Position numbers and translations under genes: made by a program
Notes under the pieces: generated by a model
The model's database searches: none
What the model was told of the DNA's origin: nothing
What the model saw: only the letters and a program-made list of their open reading frames with translations
In this document: positions 54,561-64,000 of the stretch, one piece after another
Position numbering within the stretch: the stretch's first letter is position 1
Layout: each line of letters starts with the position of its first letter
Source of the DNA: Ditylenchus dipsaci
Lineage: Eukaryota; Nematoda; Chromadorea; Rhabditida; Anguinidae
DNA length: 64,000 bases
Direction of reading: 5' to 3'
Assembly (NCBI GenBank): GCA_004194705.1
Contig: SADC01001177.1
Coordinates: 558,001 to 622,000, forward strand

Positions 54561-54884
54561 AAAATTGAAATTATGCCTCAAAATGATAAATATTCCTGCG
54601 ATAGTCCGTCTTTTGTATACTCAACATATTTCACGTAGTTAACGAAATTTTCGACTCTAGTTAAAAATCGTCCATTTTTTGCCTTGCTCCCCTGGTGTTT
54701 TTTCGAAAATTTTTATTGCAGAAAATGACGAATACAGCCGACATCAACTTCCTCCCAATCTGGAACAACTTTTGAGCCAACCATATTTCTAAAGTCTAAG
54801 GCATACAATATGATGACATAAACCAACTGACACACAAAAAATTTTGAAAAAAACAACAGGGGGACCAAGTCGAAAAATGGGACC

Positions 54885-55715
54885 GATTGTTAACTAGAAC
54901 CAAATTTTCATTGTCAGCAAATTTTACATAACCAAAAGACTTTGTGAGCTTTTCTAGGCTTTCTCTTTTTTAAGCCGAAATAGTCGGAACTTGCGCGAAA
55001 TATGCCCAAAAAGATGCTCTAAAAACAGAAAATATACAAAAATATGCTTTTTAAAAAGATCAGAACTGAGCTAAAAGCGTTATCAAGGCATACTCTGTCC
55101 GAAGTATATCAGCTTAAAATATGAAGAAACATGTAAATCCGATCCCTATTTATAAGATTTGTAGGCACTTGTGCTCTTTAATCCTGTGTAGTAGTGACTG
55201 AAACACTACTTTTCTATAAATCTCTGAGTTCATATACGGTATCTGTATTTTTATGGCCAGTAGGAACGGCTGTTACAACGGGACTAAGCAAAACTACCTC
55301 CCCCTACAAAGTAATTATATTTTCAAAAGCCGTTTTCGAATTGGCCATAAAAGTACCCATGGACCTTCATGACCTGAGGGTTTATTATCTACATAATATT
55401 ATGGAGGTGAAGCTCCGTAACGCTTTTTTGCATTTTTCGCTTTTTAATCGCGCTTTTCAACGCTTTCCCCCGTATGTATGTGTTATTGTACCCGGGAGGC
55501 GGTGGTACCCAGGCGGGTGTACGCAGGTAGAGGTGCTCTCCGCTGAGGCTGTGCATTAATTAATAAGTTTCACATGTATTTTGTGATCAATTAACTACTG
55601 TTAGTAAAGTAGTACTTCATTTACTACTGAATACTGAAGCAGTCCTTGGAGTACCACTTTACCAGTAGGTCAACTATTAATTTATAATGATAATCTTGAA
55701 AAGTATGTACCATAC
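54885..55715. other. Intergenic, no supported feature
   Basis: A 121-codon ORF at 55194-55559 has no domain and unusual composition at its end (GC-rich gggaggcggtggtaccc). I do not consider it a gene. Confidence 0.3.
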
Positions 55716-55717
55716 TA

Positions 55718-56139
55718 CAGTCGACGCTCCCAATAACATACACCCCAAAAGTTCGTTCCCGCCTAGGTTACGACACTTTTTTTAGCCCCATTTTTTCAAA
55801 TTTTTCCATTTCTGTTTGACAGTCTGGTCGCAAATATCGCAACGAATTCGATTTTGCCGATTATTTTTGCAGAAAACAATTATTTTGACATTTAAAAGCA
55901 AAAAACTCCCATTAACATACACCAAAATCCAAAACAGTGTATGTTAATGGGAGTTTTTGCTTTTTAAATGTCAAAATCATTGTTTTCTGCAAAAAATATC
56001 TGCAAAATCGAATCCTTGCGATATTTGCGACCAGACTGTCAAAACAGAAATGGAAAAATTTAAAAAAATAGAGCTAAAAAAGTGTCGGACCTTAGGCGGG
56101 AACGAACTTTGGGGGTGTATGTTATTGGAGCGTCGACTG
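55718..56139. mobile_element. pogo-related full palindrome, TA TSD
   Basis: The ends CAGTCGACGCTCCCAATAAC and its complement are flanked by TA (55716-55717, 56140-56141). The 422 bases fold almost entirely on themselves. The inner words gttcgttcccgcctaggt and gacagtctggtcgcaaatat are shared with 11.0, 25.5, 40.5 and 59.5 kb. Confidence 0.92.
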
Positions 56140-56251
56140 TACTCTAAAGGAGGTGGGAAGGAGGGTTAAACAGCACAAGTACCGATTTTAACTTTTTTTT
56201 TGGAACTCCAAAGCTTATTCTTAGAATTTTACCTCAGTACTGACCTGCAAT

Positions 56252-56422
56252 CAGGGTTTGCAGTTTTTGAAACGAGCATTTTCAAAAGTTTGAAAAATGA
56301 TAGTAAAAAACTATTAAAAATGACTAGCATTTTACTAGCATTTTTCAAAGTTTGAAAAATGCTAGTGACACTATCTAGCATTTCCATAATCGCGAAAAAT
56401 TACTTTAAGATTGCAAACCCTG
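56252..56422. mobile_element. hAT MITE with AAAAATG(A/C)TAG motif, 8-bp TSD
   Basis: The ends CAGGGTTTGCA and TGCAAACCCTG are flanked by perfect cctgcaat (56244-56251, 56423-56430). The words tagcatttt and gaaaaatgctag recur inside. Confidence 0.92.
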
Positions 56423-56559
56423 CCTGCAATACTGCCCTTAATCCCTTTTAAAACAACTTTTCTGGTCCTTTTATGTCAAAATTATTACTGGATTTTGGAT
56501 AAGTAGCCCAATTCCGAGAGTTTACAGCGGAATAGTGACATATTTTTAATGAATTTTAA

Positions 56560-57600
56560 TATTTAAATTTTGACGCTACTGGCTTATACCCCCCCCCCCA
56601 ATCCTCGGACCTACTGGCTTATACCCCCCCCCCCAAATCGGACCTACTGTCATATACCCCCCCCCCCCAAAATCGGACCTACTGTCATATACCAACCCCC
56701 CCCCCCAAAAACCGACTTTTTTGGGAGTGTCTAAAAACCATTTTATGCAATAATTTTGCCATAAAGGGACCAGAAAAGCAGTTTAAAAGGGATTATGGCT
56801 GTATTGGAGGGAAGGGAATAATACAGGGCCACTTTTTTTTAGCTGCTTTACCATGTTTTTCAACTCGGGCCGTTGCAAAAATAGACTCTATATGCATTTT
56901 ATGATCAAGTGTACTTCTCGGAATCATGTCTAAGGTAAGTGCGTGCGCGCATCTCTAACTCTCAAGCCCCCTGCGCCCCCTTCGGAGGCGCAGGGGCTTG
57001 GGGGCTTGGAGTTGAGATGCGCACAGCCACATACCTCAGACACAAATCACTCGAAAGTGACTCTGGATGCATAAAAAATGTATGCATACCAGAGTTTCTT
57101 TATGCGGTAGGCCCCAGTATTCAAAACTATGTTCAACATCTTTGATTTTTACGACCGAAAAGGGTTTCCCCCCTCTTCAGCCTGGGGCTACGAGCCAGAG
57201 CTCAGCCGTCCAAAATTTACACGACAACCATCAGGATCCACCGCTGATCGGTCCGATCATTTCGAGTAGTTATACTTTTACGTGCACCACAAGTGGCTGG
57301 GTTGAAAGTGACTTCAACGCTAAGAGAATTAATACTCTTTGGTACTTATAGGCACTATAGAAGTGGCCCCTGTTTTGTCCCTTCCCCTCCCAATACAGCC
57401 CTTGAACCCTATTTTAATTGCTTTTCTGGACCTCTTATGGCGAAATTATTGCTTAAAAATATGTTTTGACCACTCCTAAAAATCTTGATTTTGGGGGGGG
57501 GGGGTATAAGCCAGTAGGTCCGAGGATTGGGGGGTATAAGAAAGTAGCTGTTTTTGGGGGGGGGGGTATAAGCCAGTAGCGCCTAAATTTTAATGACCTT
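56560..57600. repeat. Large foldback: CTACTGGCTTATACCCCC arms enclosing a family A core
   Basis: The left arm has four tandem copies of ggacctactggcttatacccc... (56570-56710) followed by accagaaaagcagtttaaaa and gggccac. The right arm (57365-57590) returns gtggcccctg, attgcttttctgg and ggggtataagccagtaggtcc. The interior 56870-57110 is a good family A copy with the gtctaaggtaagtgcgtgcg palindrome. This suggests the family A palindrome is the centre of a larger element. Confidence 0.85.
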
Positions 57601-58180
57601 TCGGTTTAGTGGTCGTTTTGCTCATTTTCTTGGCTCTGTAGAGACAGTGTTTAAACTGGCTTTGAGCTGATTTGTAAAAAATGGATGACAGAGAAGTTTA
57701 GCCGAAGCTTTTTACACTCTCACCGAATGCAGTGTACTTTTGAGAAACCAGCTGCTATGGTAGGTTACACTTGAAAAATTGATAAAAATTGTAACGTGTG
57801 CTAGTCAAAACACGAAAATATGCTTTCCGTCTTGTCTTCGATACCGGCATTTTCACTTTTTTAACTGGTCTCAAGAGCCAAGTCTTTCATTTGGTTTGCA
57901 GAATAAACAATTCTGAAAAATTTCCCAGATAATTTTCGGTGATTGCATGACTATTTATCTGCCCTTATAAAAATTTTGTTAAAACTCAAAATTCGGCCCT
58001 ATCCAGGAGGAGGACAGTTTTTGGTACTTCTTTAGTTCCCTCCCATACTCGGATTTTTTGAAAGTGACCCCAAATCACACCCCGTACTCATTTTTCTGCA
58101 CAGCAAGATGCGAGAAGCATTTCTAAACACTTTTTGAATGAGAAAAATGAATTTTTTTTCAAAAAAATTAGCCACCCACC
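57600..58180. other. Intergenic, no supported feature
   Basis: AT-rich sequence. A stretch around 58010-58110 (tttttggtacttctttagttccc...) resembles the flank at 28.56-28.63 kb in inverse orientation. No exon found. Confidence 0.4.
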
Positions 58181-58395
58181 CCTTGGGGTAGACGGTCTTT
58201 TCGGGTATTTTAGGGTCATTTTTTGGTTATTTATCACATTTTTTGCTGGAATTGGACAAAAAGACTCTTTAAATGCATTTTTCATCAAGAGTCTTGCTCG
58301 GAATTATGTCTAAGTAAGTTTGTGCGCGCATCTCTAACCATTGAGGTTGAGATGCGCACACTCACATACCTGAGACACAAATCACTCGAACGCCT
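58180..58395. repeat. Foldback family A, copy at 58.3 kb
   Basis: ttaaatgcatttttcatcaa, ggaattatgtctaagtaagt and gagatgcgcacactcacata form the standard core with a very short loop. The marker aaatcactcga follows. Confidence 0.75.
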
Positions 58396-58439
58396 TTAAA
58401 AAAGCACGCCTTTTTCAAAATGTAAGGTAGGGGCAAGGG

Positions 58440-59440
58440 TGTTTGGACAAAACCACACTTGGTACCAAAAGTCACTTAAGACCTGACTTATTTAAACAAT
58501 AACCCAAAACAACTCATTTGAATTAGCGCCAAATCTTGCACGACATTACCCAACAAGCGCCTCAAACGCTTACAACTACTTTCATCTCATCTACTCGTCT
58601 AATCAGCGAGTCCATTATTTATACAACCCGTTCCCATTATTAACTCTTCCTCAATTTCCAGCTATCAAATGGGTGTCTGGTGAGAAGTTCCGAACTTGCA
58701 CGCAGCACTTACGCATCTCCGCAATCAGTCCACGCTCTTTGCCTTCAGCTCCGTTAAGCCATCGCTCCTTCAGACTTCAGCTTTGGTGGTTCAGCTATGC
58801 CAGTCCGATCTCCATTCTCTGGATCTGGTCGTAAGTTGACTTTGAGTAATTTGGAATCCGAGCGAGCCACTTACATGGCTCGCACATCTGAAGTTATCCT
58901 AGGTCGAGGACCTGAACATAGTCAGAAAGAATCCGGTACCCTGAAAGGGTCACAAATAGATTTGCTCCTTCACTCTCTGGAGTGCCATTTAATATTAGAA
59001 CTGTTGGTTGTGAGTCTCGTAACTCTCCGCAAGGGGAGTTGATTCCTGTTCAGATCAATGGCACCTCCTCTCTCATGAGATCCACATTCCTCTGGGTAGA
59101 AGACGGACACCACACAAAGACTATGAAGGGGTCGGCGGACCTTAAGCGTGAAGTGCCCTGGATGCTCCTGATGCCAAGCGCAAGCCGTGGTCGCAGTCTG
59201 CCCCGAAGTCTCCGCTCCCGTCTCCAGTCAAAGCAAGCAACCAGTCGATGAGTCCGCTCCTCGTTCTCCCGAAGCTTCAAGTGGATCCTGCCAAAGAAAG
59301 CATCCAGAACACCATAGTCTCTCCGTATATGTATTGTAACTGTGAGAGCCCTAGTGGCTCTCGATTGAATATAAACCCCCTTCATAAGTCTTGTGTGTGT
59401 GCGCCAGGTCTTACATATTTTACTAAAAAGAGGTGCCAAT
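58440..59440 (+). other. Compositional island with frame-shifted ORF
   Basis: About 1 kb that is less AT-rich than its surroundings and lacks the local repeats. Two overlapping ORFs, 58797-59042 (MPVRSPFSGSGRKLTLSNLE...) and 58982-59251 (...QINGTSSLMRSTFLWVEDGH...), probably represent one protein broken by an indel near 58980. They encode a basic, serine-rich product of unknown family. A retroelement gag fragment or a recently transferred gene are alternatives. Confidence 0.3.
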
Positions 59441-59479
59441 ATATCGAGATTTTACTTTTTTAACCCAAAATTTGTCTTC

Positions 59480-59637
59480 TTTTCAAAACACGATCGGCAA
59501 AATCGGATCCTGACGATATTTGCGACCAGACTGTAAAAACAGAACTGCCCAAAACGTTGAATAATTTGGTTTAAAAAAGTGTCGGACCCTAGGCGGGAAC
59601 GAACTTTTGGGGGGTGCACTATAGCGAGGTTCGACTG
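59480..59637. mobile_element. Right half of a pogo-related MITE
   Basis: It ends at ctatagcgaggttcgactg followed by TA (59638-59639), with gaccctaggcgggaacgaac and gcgaccagactgt inside. The left half is missing or lies beyond recognition. Confidence 0.75.
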
Positions 59638-60034
59638 TATTAAAAATAGTGTATATCAGCATAAAGTGTCTTAGTATTCATAACATATTTTCACCGCTTA
59701 TGCAGCCGGCAAAATTTTTTAATCAATTTCTAACGATAGCTCTAACGATTCTAAGGATCAAATTTATATTAAATTTAAAGCTTCACAAATACATCTTAAC
59801 GTGATGTTGTAGCGCATCTCAGCAGCTATGAATGTTACCGACCAATGTTACCGAATGATTTTTTAAGATCAGAGTAGGATCACTCTAACAAAAAATTTCT
59901 CCGAGCAAAAAAATTATTTTGCGATGTTATTTTCAGCACATTGTTAGGCTATTCGTGACATTCTGCCAAAAGTTTAAGCAAATTTTGTCTCAAAGCTATC
60001 TTTGATTAATTAATTCATAATTTTGATTAATTCA

Positions 60035-60575
60035 TTAAGGTGACATTAAATCGAGGGTGACGTTAAATTGGGGGGAAATTGGTTAAATTGGGGTTGAATT
60101 CAGTTGACTTAAGGGTTTCTTAAATTTCAACGTGTAATCAAACAAATAAAAACAAACAGATACTCTAAAAAATAGACAATAAAAAACGGGTCATCTCCGG
60201 TCTTCAAAAACACACCTCAGGTACTTCCTTTGTCAGATATTGTGGCAAGACGAAATTTTTTTTGGAACACTTATATGATTTAAAAAGTTGAAAAGAGCAT
60301 AAGTGAACAGAAAAAGAGACAAAAATACAATTTTAAGAATAAATGAGTATAAAATTTTGAATGACAACACAAAATATACTAACTGACGTTTTATCGAGGT
60401 ATATTAAACATACGAGACCAACTTAATGGTGACGTTTAGCCGCAGGTGACGTGAGGGTCTGCTTTACTAGATTTCAAATCTAACTAACCAAATTGGCTTT
60501 GGGATGACGTTAAATAGTGGGTGACGTAAACTCGAAGTGGCGTTATGTCAAGGTACACGTGATATAGAGGGTTGA
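60035..60575. repeat. Element remnant with GGTGACGTTAAAT motif
   Basis: Words such as gtgacattaaatcgaggg, gatgacgttaaatagtgggt and gtgacgtaaactcga lie at both ends, with gatatagagggttgact near 60570, resembling the pogo-like ends. Probably an eroded MITE. Confidence 0.5.
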
Positions 60576-60600
60576 CTTGCCATAGTACTTCTATGCATAC

Positions 60601-61030
60601 TTGCACGGGCGCCGGGCGCCAGGCGCCCGAGGTCGGCGCTGGCGCCGATTTTTGACAAGCTCGGCGCCTGGCGCCCTTGAGTTTTTTATAGCTGGCGCCG
60701 GCGACCGAGATTTCGGAAAGGCGCCGTATTTGTCACAATATTTGCAGCAACGCTGTTTTTTTCAAATTTTTTGAAAAATCTGTTGTAAATTTTCTTAAAA
60801 TTTTGTCAATTTTCTCGAATTTTCTTCTAAATTGAGGATTTTTGAGATGAAATTATACTTTTTTCATTATAAAAAACTTAATTTACAGACAAAAATACCG
60901 GCGCCGGAGCCGCCTCGCTTATTATAGCCTGGCGCTCGGTGCCGAAATTCCAAAATAGCCTGGCGCCGGCGGTGGCGCCCTAATTTCACCCTGGCGCCCG
61001 GCGTCAGCGCCGAAATTTCGAAAAGCCTGG
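60601..61030. repeat. GGCGCC-rich element, one end
   Basis: It starts catacttgcacgggcgccgg (60597) and continues with many ggcgcc/cggcgcc words to 60720, and again at 60890-61020. Related to the 62.7-63.7 kb hAT element and to 34.8 kb. No TSD was found here. Confidence 0.65.
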
Positions 61031-61057
61031 AACCCGAAAACGTTAAAAAAGATTTTG

Positions 61058-61140
61058 TTCCAAGTGGACCATCACTTGGATAGCCACCGCCGAGGTTGCT
61101 GGTTCGAATCACCTAGGTGCATACCTTATTTTTTATCCTA
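61058..61140 (+). repeat. tRNA-like head with CCAAGTGG...CACTTGG
   Basis: ccaagtggaccatcacttgg is followed by gaggttgctggttcgaatca (B-box) and ctaggtgcatacctta. The same 3' words follow the B-box at 5.12 kb (gcttgggtgcataccctatt), and a further B-box-like phrase with gggtgcaatca lies at 61195. This is a SINE-like family. Confidence 0.5.
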
Positions 61141-61369
61141 ATTTAGAGTGTTTACGTAGCGTAGAGGTCCATATACTCATCACTAAGTTTACTGGTGCGA
61201 ATCCCTCTGGGTGCAATCAGTCCCGAGTAGAGGACCCCATTCAAATTAAACCGCTTTTAGAACATGATTTTGGATTGAATCGTTTGGGGTTTTAGGTCTG
61301 TACCCAGAAATTAAACCGAACTGAAGAAGATGTAGCTTAACACAGAAGATCTTTATCAAAACAACTACT

Positions 61370-61505
61370 TAGCAAAAAATTCTTAGCAAAACGACCATTT
61401 AGCAAATTGGCGCTTAAATTGTGAATTCTTAGCAAAATGGCGCTTAAATTTTTTTCTTAGCAAAACGACCATTTAGCAAATCGAGCACTTAGCAAATTGC
61501 CGCTT
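61370..61505. repeat. Motif cluster TTAGCAAAACGACCATTTAGCAAA
   Basis: Five or six copies of cttagcaaaacgaccatttagcaaat-like phrases separated by ggcgcttaaatt. The same architecture with different words occurs at 2.5 and 24.2 kb. Confidence 0.6.
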
Positions 61506-61554
61506 AAATTTCGGGGAACAGCCTAAAAAAGATACCGAAGAGTTATTGTAAATT

Positions 61555-62278
61555 GGCTGTAACTAAAAACACACACCAAAATACTGATTTCCCCAGTAAA
61601 TTTATTTTTTCCCCAGTAAATTTGAATTTCAAACAAAATACTGATTTCCCCCAGTAAATTACTGATTTCCCCCAGTAAATTTTGCGGGAATTTGAATTTT
61701 CAGGTCAGAAAATACCTTCAACTGGTCAGAATCCCACCTCAGAGTGGCCAGAAGTCCCTGAAAGTTGTTTTTTGGGGGTTTACTAAAGGGGTAAACTTTT
61801 GCGAAAAATCGATTGAGCGGATCAAATTTCGGGTCCGATGGGCTCAATTGCTCAGGATTCCACCCTTAACCATTCTCAACTATCTTAAACCAACCTAAGC
61901 ACTGATTTAGGTAGTTAGATACTGGTCTGGAGCAGTTTGGGATGGTTTAGGGTGGTTTAAGATGATTGAGAATGGTTAAGGGTGGAATCCTGAGCAATTG
62001 AGCCCATCGGACCCGAAATTTGATCCGCTCAATCGATTTTTCGCAAAAAGTTTACCCCCCCCCCTTTAGTAAACCCCAAAAAACCAACTTTCAGGGACTT
62101 CTGGCCACTCTGGGGTGGGATTCTGACCAGTTGTAGGTATTTTCTGACCTGAAAATTCAAATTCCCGCAAAATTTACTGCAGGAAATCCAAAATTACTGG
62201 GGAAATCAGTAATTTACTGGGGAAATCACTAATTTACTGGGGAAATCAGTATTTTGGTGCGTGAAATCAATTTCAGCC
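61555..62278. mobile_element. GGCT foldback element 3 (CCAGTAAATTACTGATTT motif), 9-bp TSD
   Basis: Ends GGCTGTAACT and AGCC are flanked by perfect ttgtaaatt (61546-61554, 62279-62287). The inner arm sequence (tcagaatcccacctcagagt, cctgaaagttg, tttgggggtttactaaaggg) is homologous to the 51.4-kb element. The outer blocks are tandem cccagtaaattactgatttc instead of cccgtcaaatatgtaaatct. Confidence 0.93.
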
Positions 62279-62683
62279 TTGTAAATTTAGTGCACATGCT
62301 TTTTTGTCCCAACGGGAAACTCTTTGTCACCTGGCTTTTTTGTTATTATTTTTTTGCTATGTTAATCAAATTCATCCCGCTTTCTGAATCTGTAATAATA
62401 AAAACGTACCGGGGACATTTAAAGTACCGAAAAATAAGGTTTAATATAAAAATTGTTGTTTTGAAAAGCTCTACGTTTGTTCTAAACCCAATTTTACCAA
62501 ATACATATAGAGCCAAGCAGGAATCACTATAAGCAAAAGAAAGCCCACTTAATTCTGTGTCAACGGTATATACAGTCAACTCCCTCCATAGTGCACACCC
62601 AAGGGACCGGCGCCAGGTGTGCACTATGGCGGGTGGTACACTGTGGCGGGGGTTACTATGAAGGGAGTTGACTGTGTGGTGGC

Positions 62684-63741
62684 CATACCTGCACGCTCAA
62701 AAAAATCGGCGCCAGCGCCAGCGCCGGCGCCAGGCTCAAAAAAATTTCGGCGCCGGCGCCTGGCGGCGCCGCCGGGCATTTTTAAAAACAGCGCCGGCGC
62801 CGGCGGCGCCGCCAGCGCCGGCGCTAGGTGGTCAAATTTTCGCCGCCGGCGCCAGCGCCAGTCGAAAATTTCGGCGCCAGCGCCATAAAAAATGTTTTGA
62901 AATGTTTAGTGAGTGTTTTTTGCTTTTTAATTCCGAAAATATCAATCAATGCAACACTTTTTGTTTATTGATTAATTGCTCACTGTTTATATGGTAAAAG
63001 AACAATTCCTGCAAAAGTACTACAGAAAATTATAATTTGATTAAATGAGAGTTATAGACAAGAAGTGTTTTGCTATTTAAAAGAGTTGCTGCAGTAGATT
63101 TTTTTCGTCCAGTAGATACCATTGACATAATGCTGAACATGCGTTCAACCGCCCCTGAACTTGCTGGTATTGGCAGTACCGTATTTACTGTATTAACTCC
63201 CTACCCTCTAATAACTCCCACCCTCTAATAAGTCCCCACCCTACGGACCTTATATCTCAGCCATACCTGCACGCTCAAAAAAATCGGCGCCAGCGCCAGC
63301 GCCGGCGCCAGGCTCAAAAAAATTTCGGATTTGAATTTCAGTCAAGTATTTTTGCATAACCTTTGAATGAGCTTTCCAAAAATCACCAGAATCACGTTCA
63401 ATTTCCAGATTTTCGTTAGATATTTCCTCAAAAAATCTTGTTATTTGCTCCGTTTCACCCGCTCCAATAGGTTTTCTGAGCATGACAGTTCCAAAGCCGA
63501 AAATAGAAGGCTGTTCAACCACTTGGCTGTTCCACCACCCGGCGCCAGCGCCATCGCCGGCGCCAGCGCCAACGTCATAAAAAAAATCGCCGCCAGCGCC
63601 AGCGCCGGCGCCAGGCTCAAAAAATTTTGGCGCCGGCGCCTGGCGGCGCCGCCAGGCATTTTTAAAAACAGCGCCGGCGCCGCGGCAGCGCCAGCGCCGG
63701 CGCTGGCGCTTGTCGCCGGCGCTGGCGCTGGTGCAGGTATG
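62684..63741. mobile_element. hAT element with GGCGCC-repeat ends, 8-bp TSD
   Basis: The ends CATACCTGCAC and GTGCAGGTATG are flanked by perfect gtggtggc (62676-62683, 63742-63749). The subterminal blocks are long runs of ggcgccagcgcc words with very stable self-pairing. A second internal copy of the left end (catacctgcacgctcaaaaa at 63263) indicates an internal duplication or nested copy. Confidence 0.93.
63020..63420 (-). pseudogene. hAT transposase C-terminal fragments (hATC), interrupted
   Basis: On the minus strand GDFWKAHSKVMQKYLTEIQ (about 63400-63345) and VLPIPASSGAVERMFSIMSM (about 63180-63120) are consecutive hATC motifs of one transposase. They are separated by about 150 bases that contain a CCGTATTT-type MITE end and a copy of the element's own terminus. 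The protein is therefore disrupted. Confidence 0.7.
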
Positions 63742-64000
63742 GTGGTGGCCAACCACATCGGAACCGGGTGTGCATTAAAGCGGGGGTGTAAACTATGGCG
63801 GGTGTACACTATGGAGGGAGTTAACTGTATAGTTGAATTCTAAAGACAAATAAATTGCGCTGAAAAACGTCCTGAAAATAATGAATGTCAAAAAACTTCA
63901 AAATTTCAGTATGTATACGTTTTTTATTTGCTGACTAACATTTGTAACTTGGGTTTTTTGAAAAAAATTTTGATCCATCTTGCTCGCAATTTGTCGCGCT

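Larger units (their letters stand above)
62573..63827. mobile_element. pogo-like MITE (GGTGTACACTATGG motif), split by a hAT element
   Basis: The left end CAGTCAACTCCCTCCATAGT follows TA (62571-62572). The right end atggagggagttaactg stops at 63827 before TA. A second internal end (gaagggagttgactg at 62660-62674) shows a tandem or duplicated MITE. The hAT element at 62684-63741 lies inside. Confidence 0.88.

Noticed and set aside
55194..55559. 121-codon plus ORF
   Set aside because: No domain, no splice signals and repeat-like GC-rich words at its end.
63250..63756. 168-codon minus ORF and other alanine/glycine/arginine-rich ORFs at 62.6-63.8 kb
   Set aside because: They translate the GGCGCC repeat words of a hAT element. 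Only the short hATC motifs inside are protein-like.

Overview
This is a eukaryotic window, most likely from a nematode. The only complete recognisable gene is V-ATPase subunit E (10681-12776, minus). Its 226-residue protein reads closest, from memory, to nematode VHA-8-type subunits. Several introns are 45-50 nt. Two genes have a TTTCAG- or TTTGTAG-type acceptor within 2-5 nt of the ATG, as expected for spliced-leader trans-splicing. A short interstitial run of the TTAGGC motif occurs at 15.7 kb. The assignment is an inference; no rRNA or species marker is present. The DNA is AT-rich and gene-poor.

Genes and gene remnants. There are two copies of a multi-exon coiled-coil/CCHC zinc-knuckle gene (0.8-2.3 kb and 47.0-48.6 kb), both frame-disrupted. 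A partial C-type lectin-like ORF lies at 4.3 kb, and the V-ATPase E gene at 10.7-12.8 kb. The last exon of a coiled-coil protein is at 21.6 kb and a small glycine-zipper protein gene at 27.4-27.8 kb. A minus-strand gene has a clear first exon at 40.7-40.9 kb and a possible last exon at 35.3 kb; if they belong together, its intron carries a 4.1-kb satellite-bearing element. A degraded GKAP/DLGAP (HURP)-like pseudogene sits at 42.8-44.6 kb. A few unassigned exon-like ORFs lie at 23.8-24.1, 53.2-53.4 and 58.8-59.3 kb.

Mobile DNA occupies most of the rest. I can delimit, with target-site duplications (TSDs): six hAT-type elements with perfect 8-bp TSDs (8.3, 14.5, 49.9, 50.8-53.1, 56.3 and 62.7-63.7 kb); two related elements with CAC-starting ends and 4-bp TSDs (4.9 and 6.7 kb, Chapaev-like); a deletion-derived mariner element with TA TSD (20.3-21.1 kb); a Merlin/IS1595-type transposase remnant (23.3-23.7 kb); many TA-flanked MITEs of two families (pogo-like CAGTCAACTC ends, and CCGTATTT ends); and a family of foldback elements ending GGCT...AGCC with 9-bp TSDs (22.5, 51.4 and 61.6 kb). 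Other dispersed palindromes recur, including one carrying a GGTAAGTGAG motif, one with a CCAAGTGGTCGACCACTTGG palindrome next to tRNA-like heads, and one at 28.0 and 31.3 kb.

The most striking pattern is that unrelated element families keep a conserved core and/or extreme ends while the subterminal part is built of a short motif amplified many times, and the motif differs from element to element. The extreme case is the 35.5-39.6 kb foldback, with about 230 copies of a 15/16-bp unit on one side and about a dozen inverted copies on the other.

A 2.6-kb segment at the left edge is duplicated at 44.75-48.85 kb. The second copy has gained a roughly 1.1-kb minisatellite and a small MITE whose empty site is preserved in the first copy. 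The density of one-base deletions around 38.2-38.9 and 43-48.9 kb suggests either strong decay or residual long-read consensus error.
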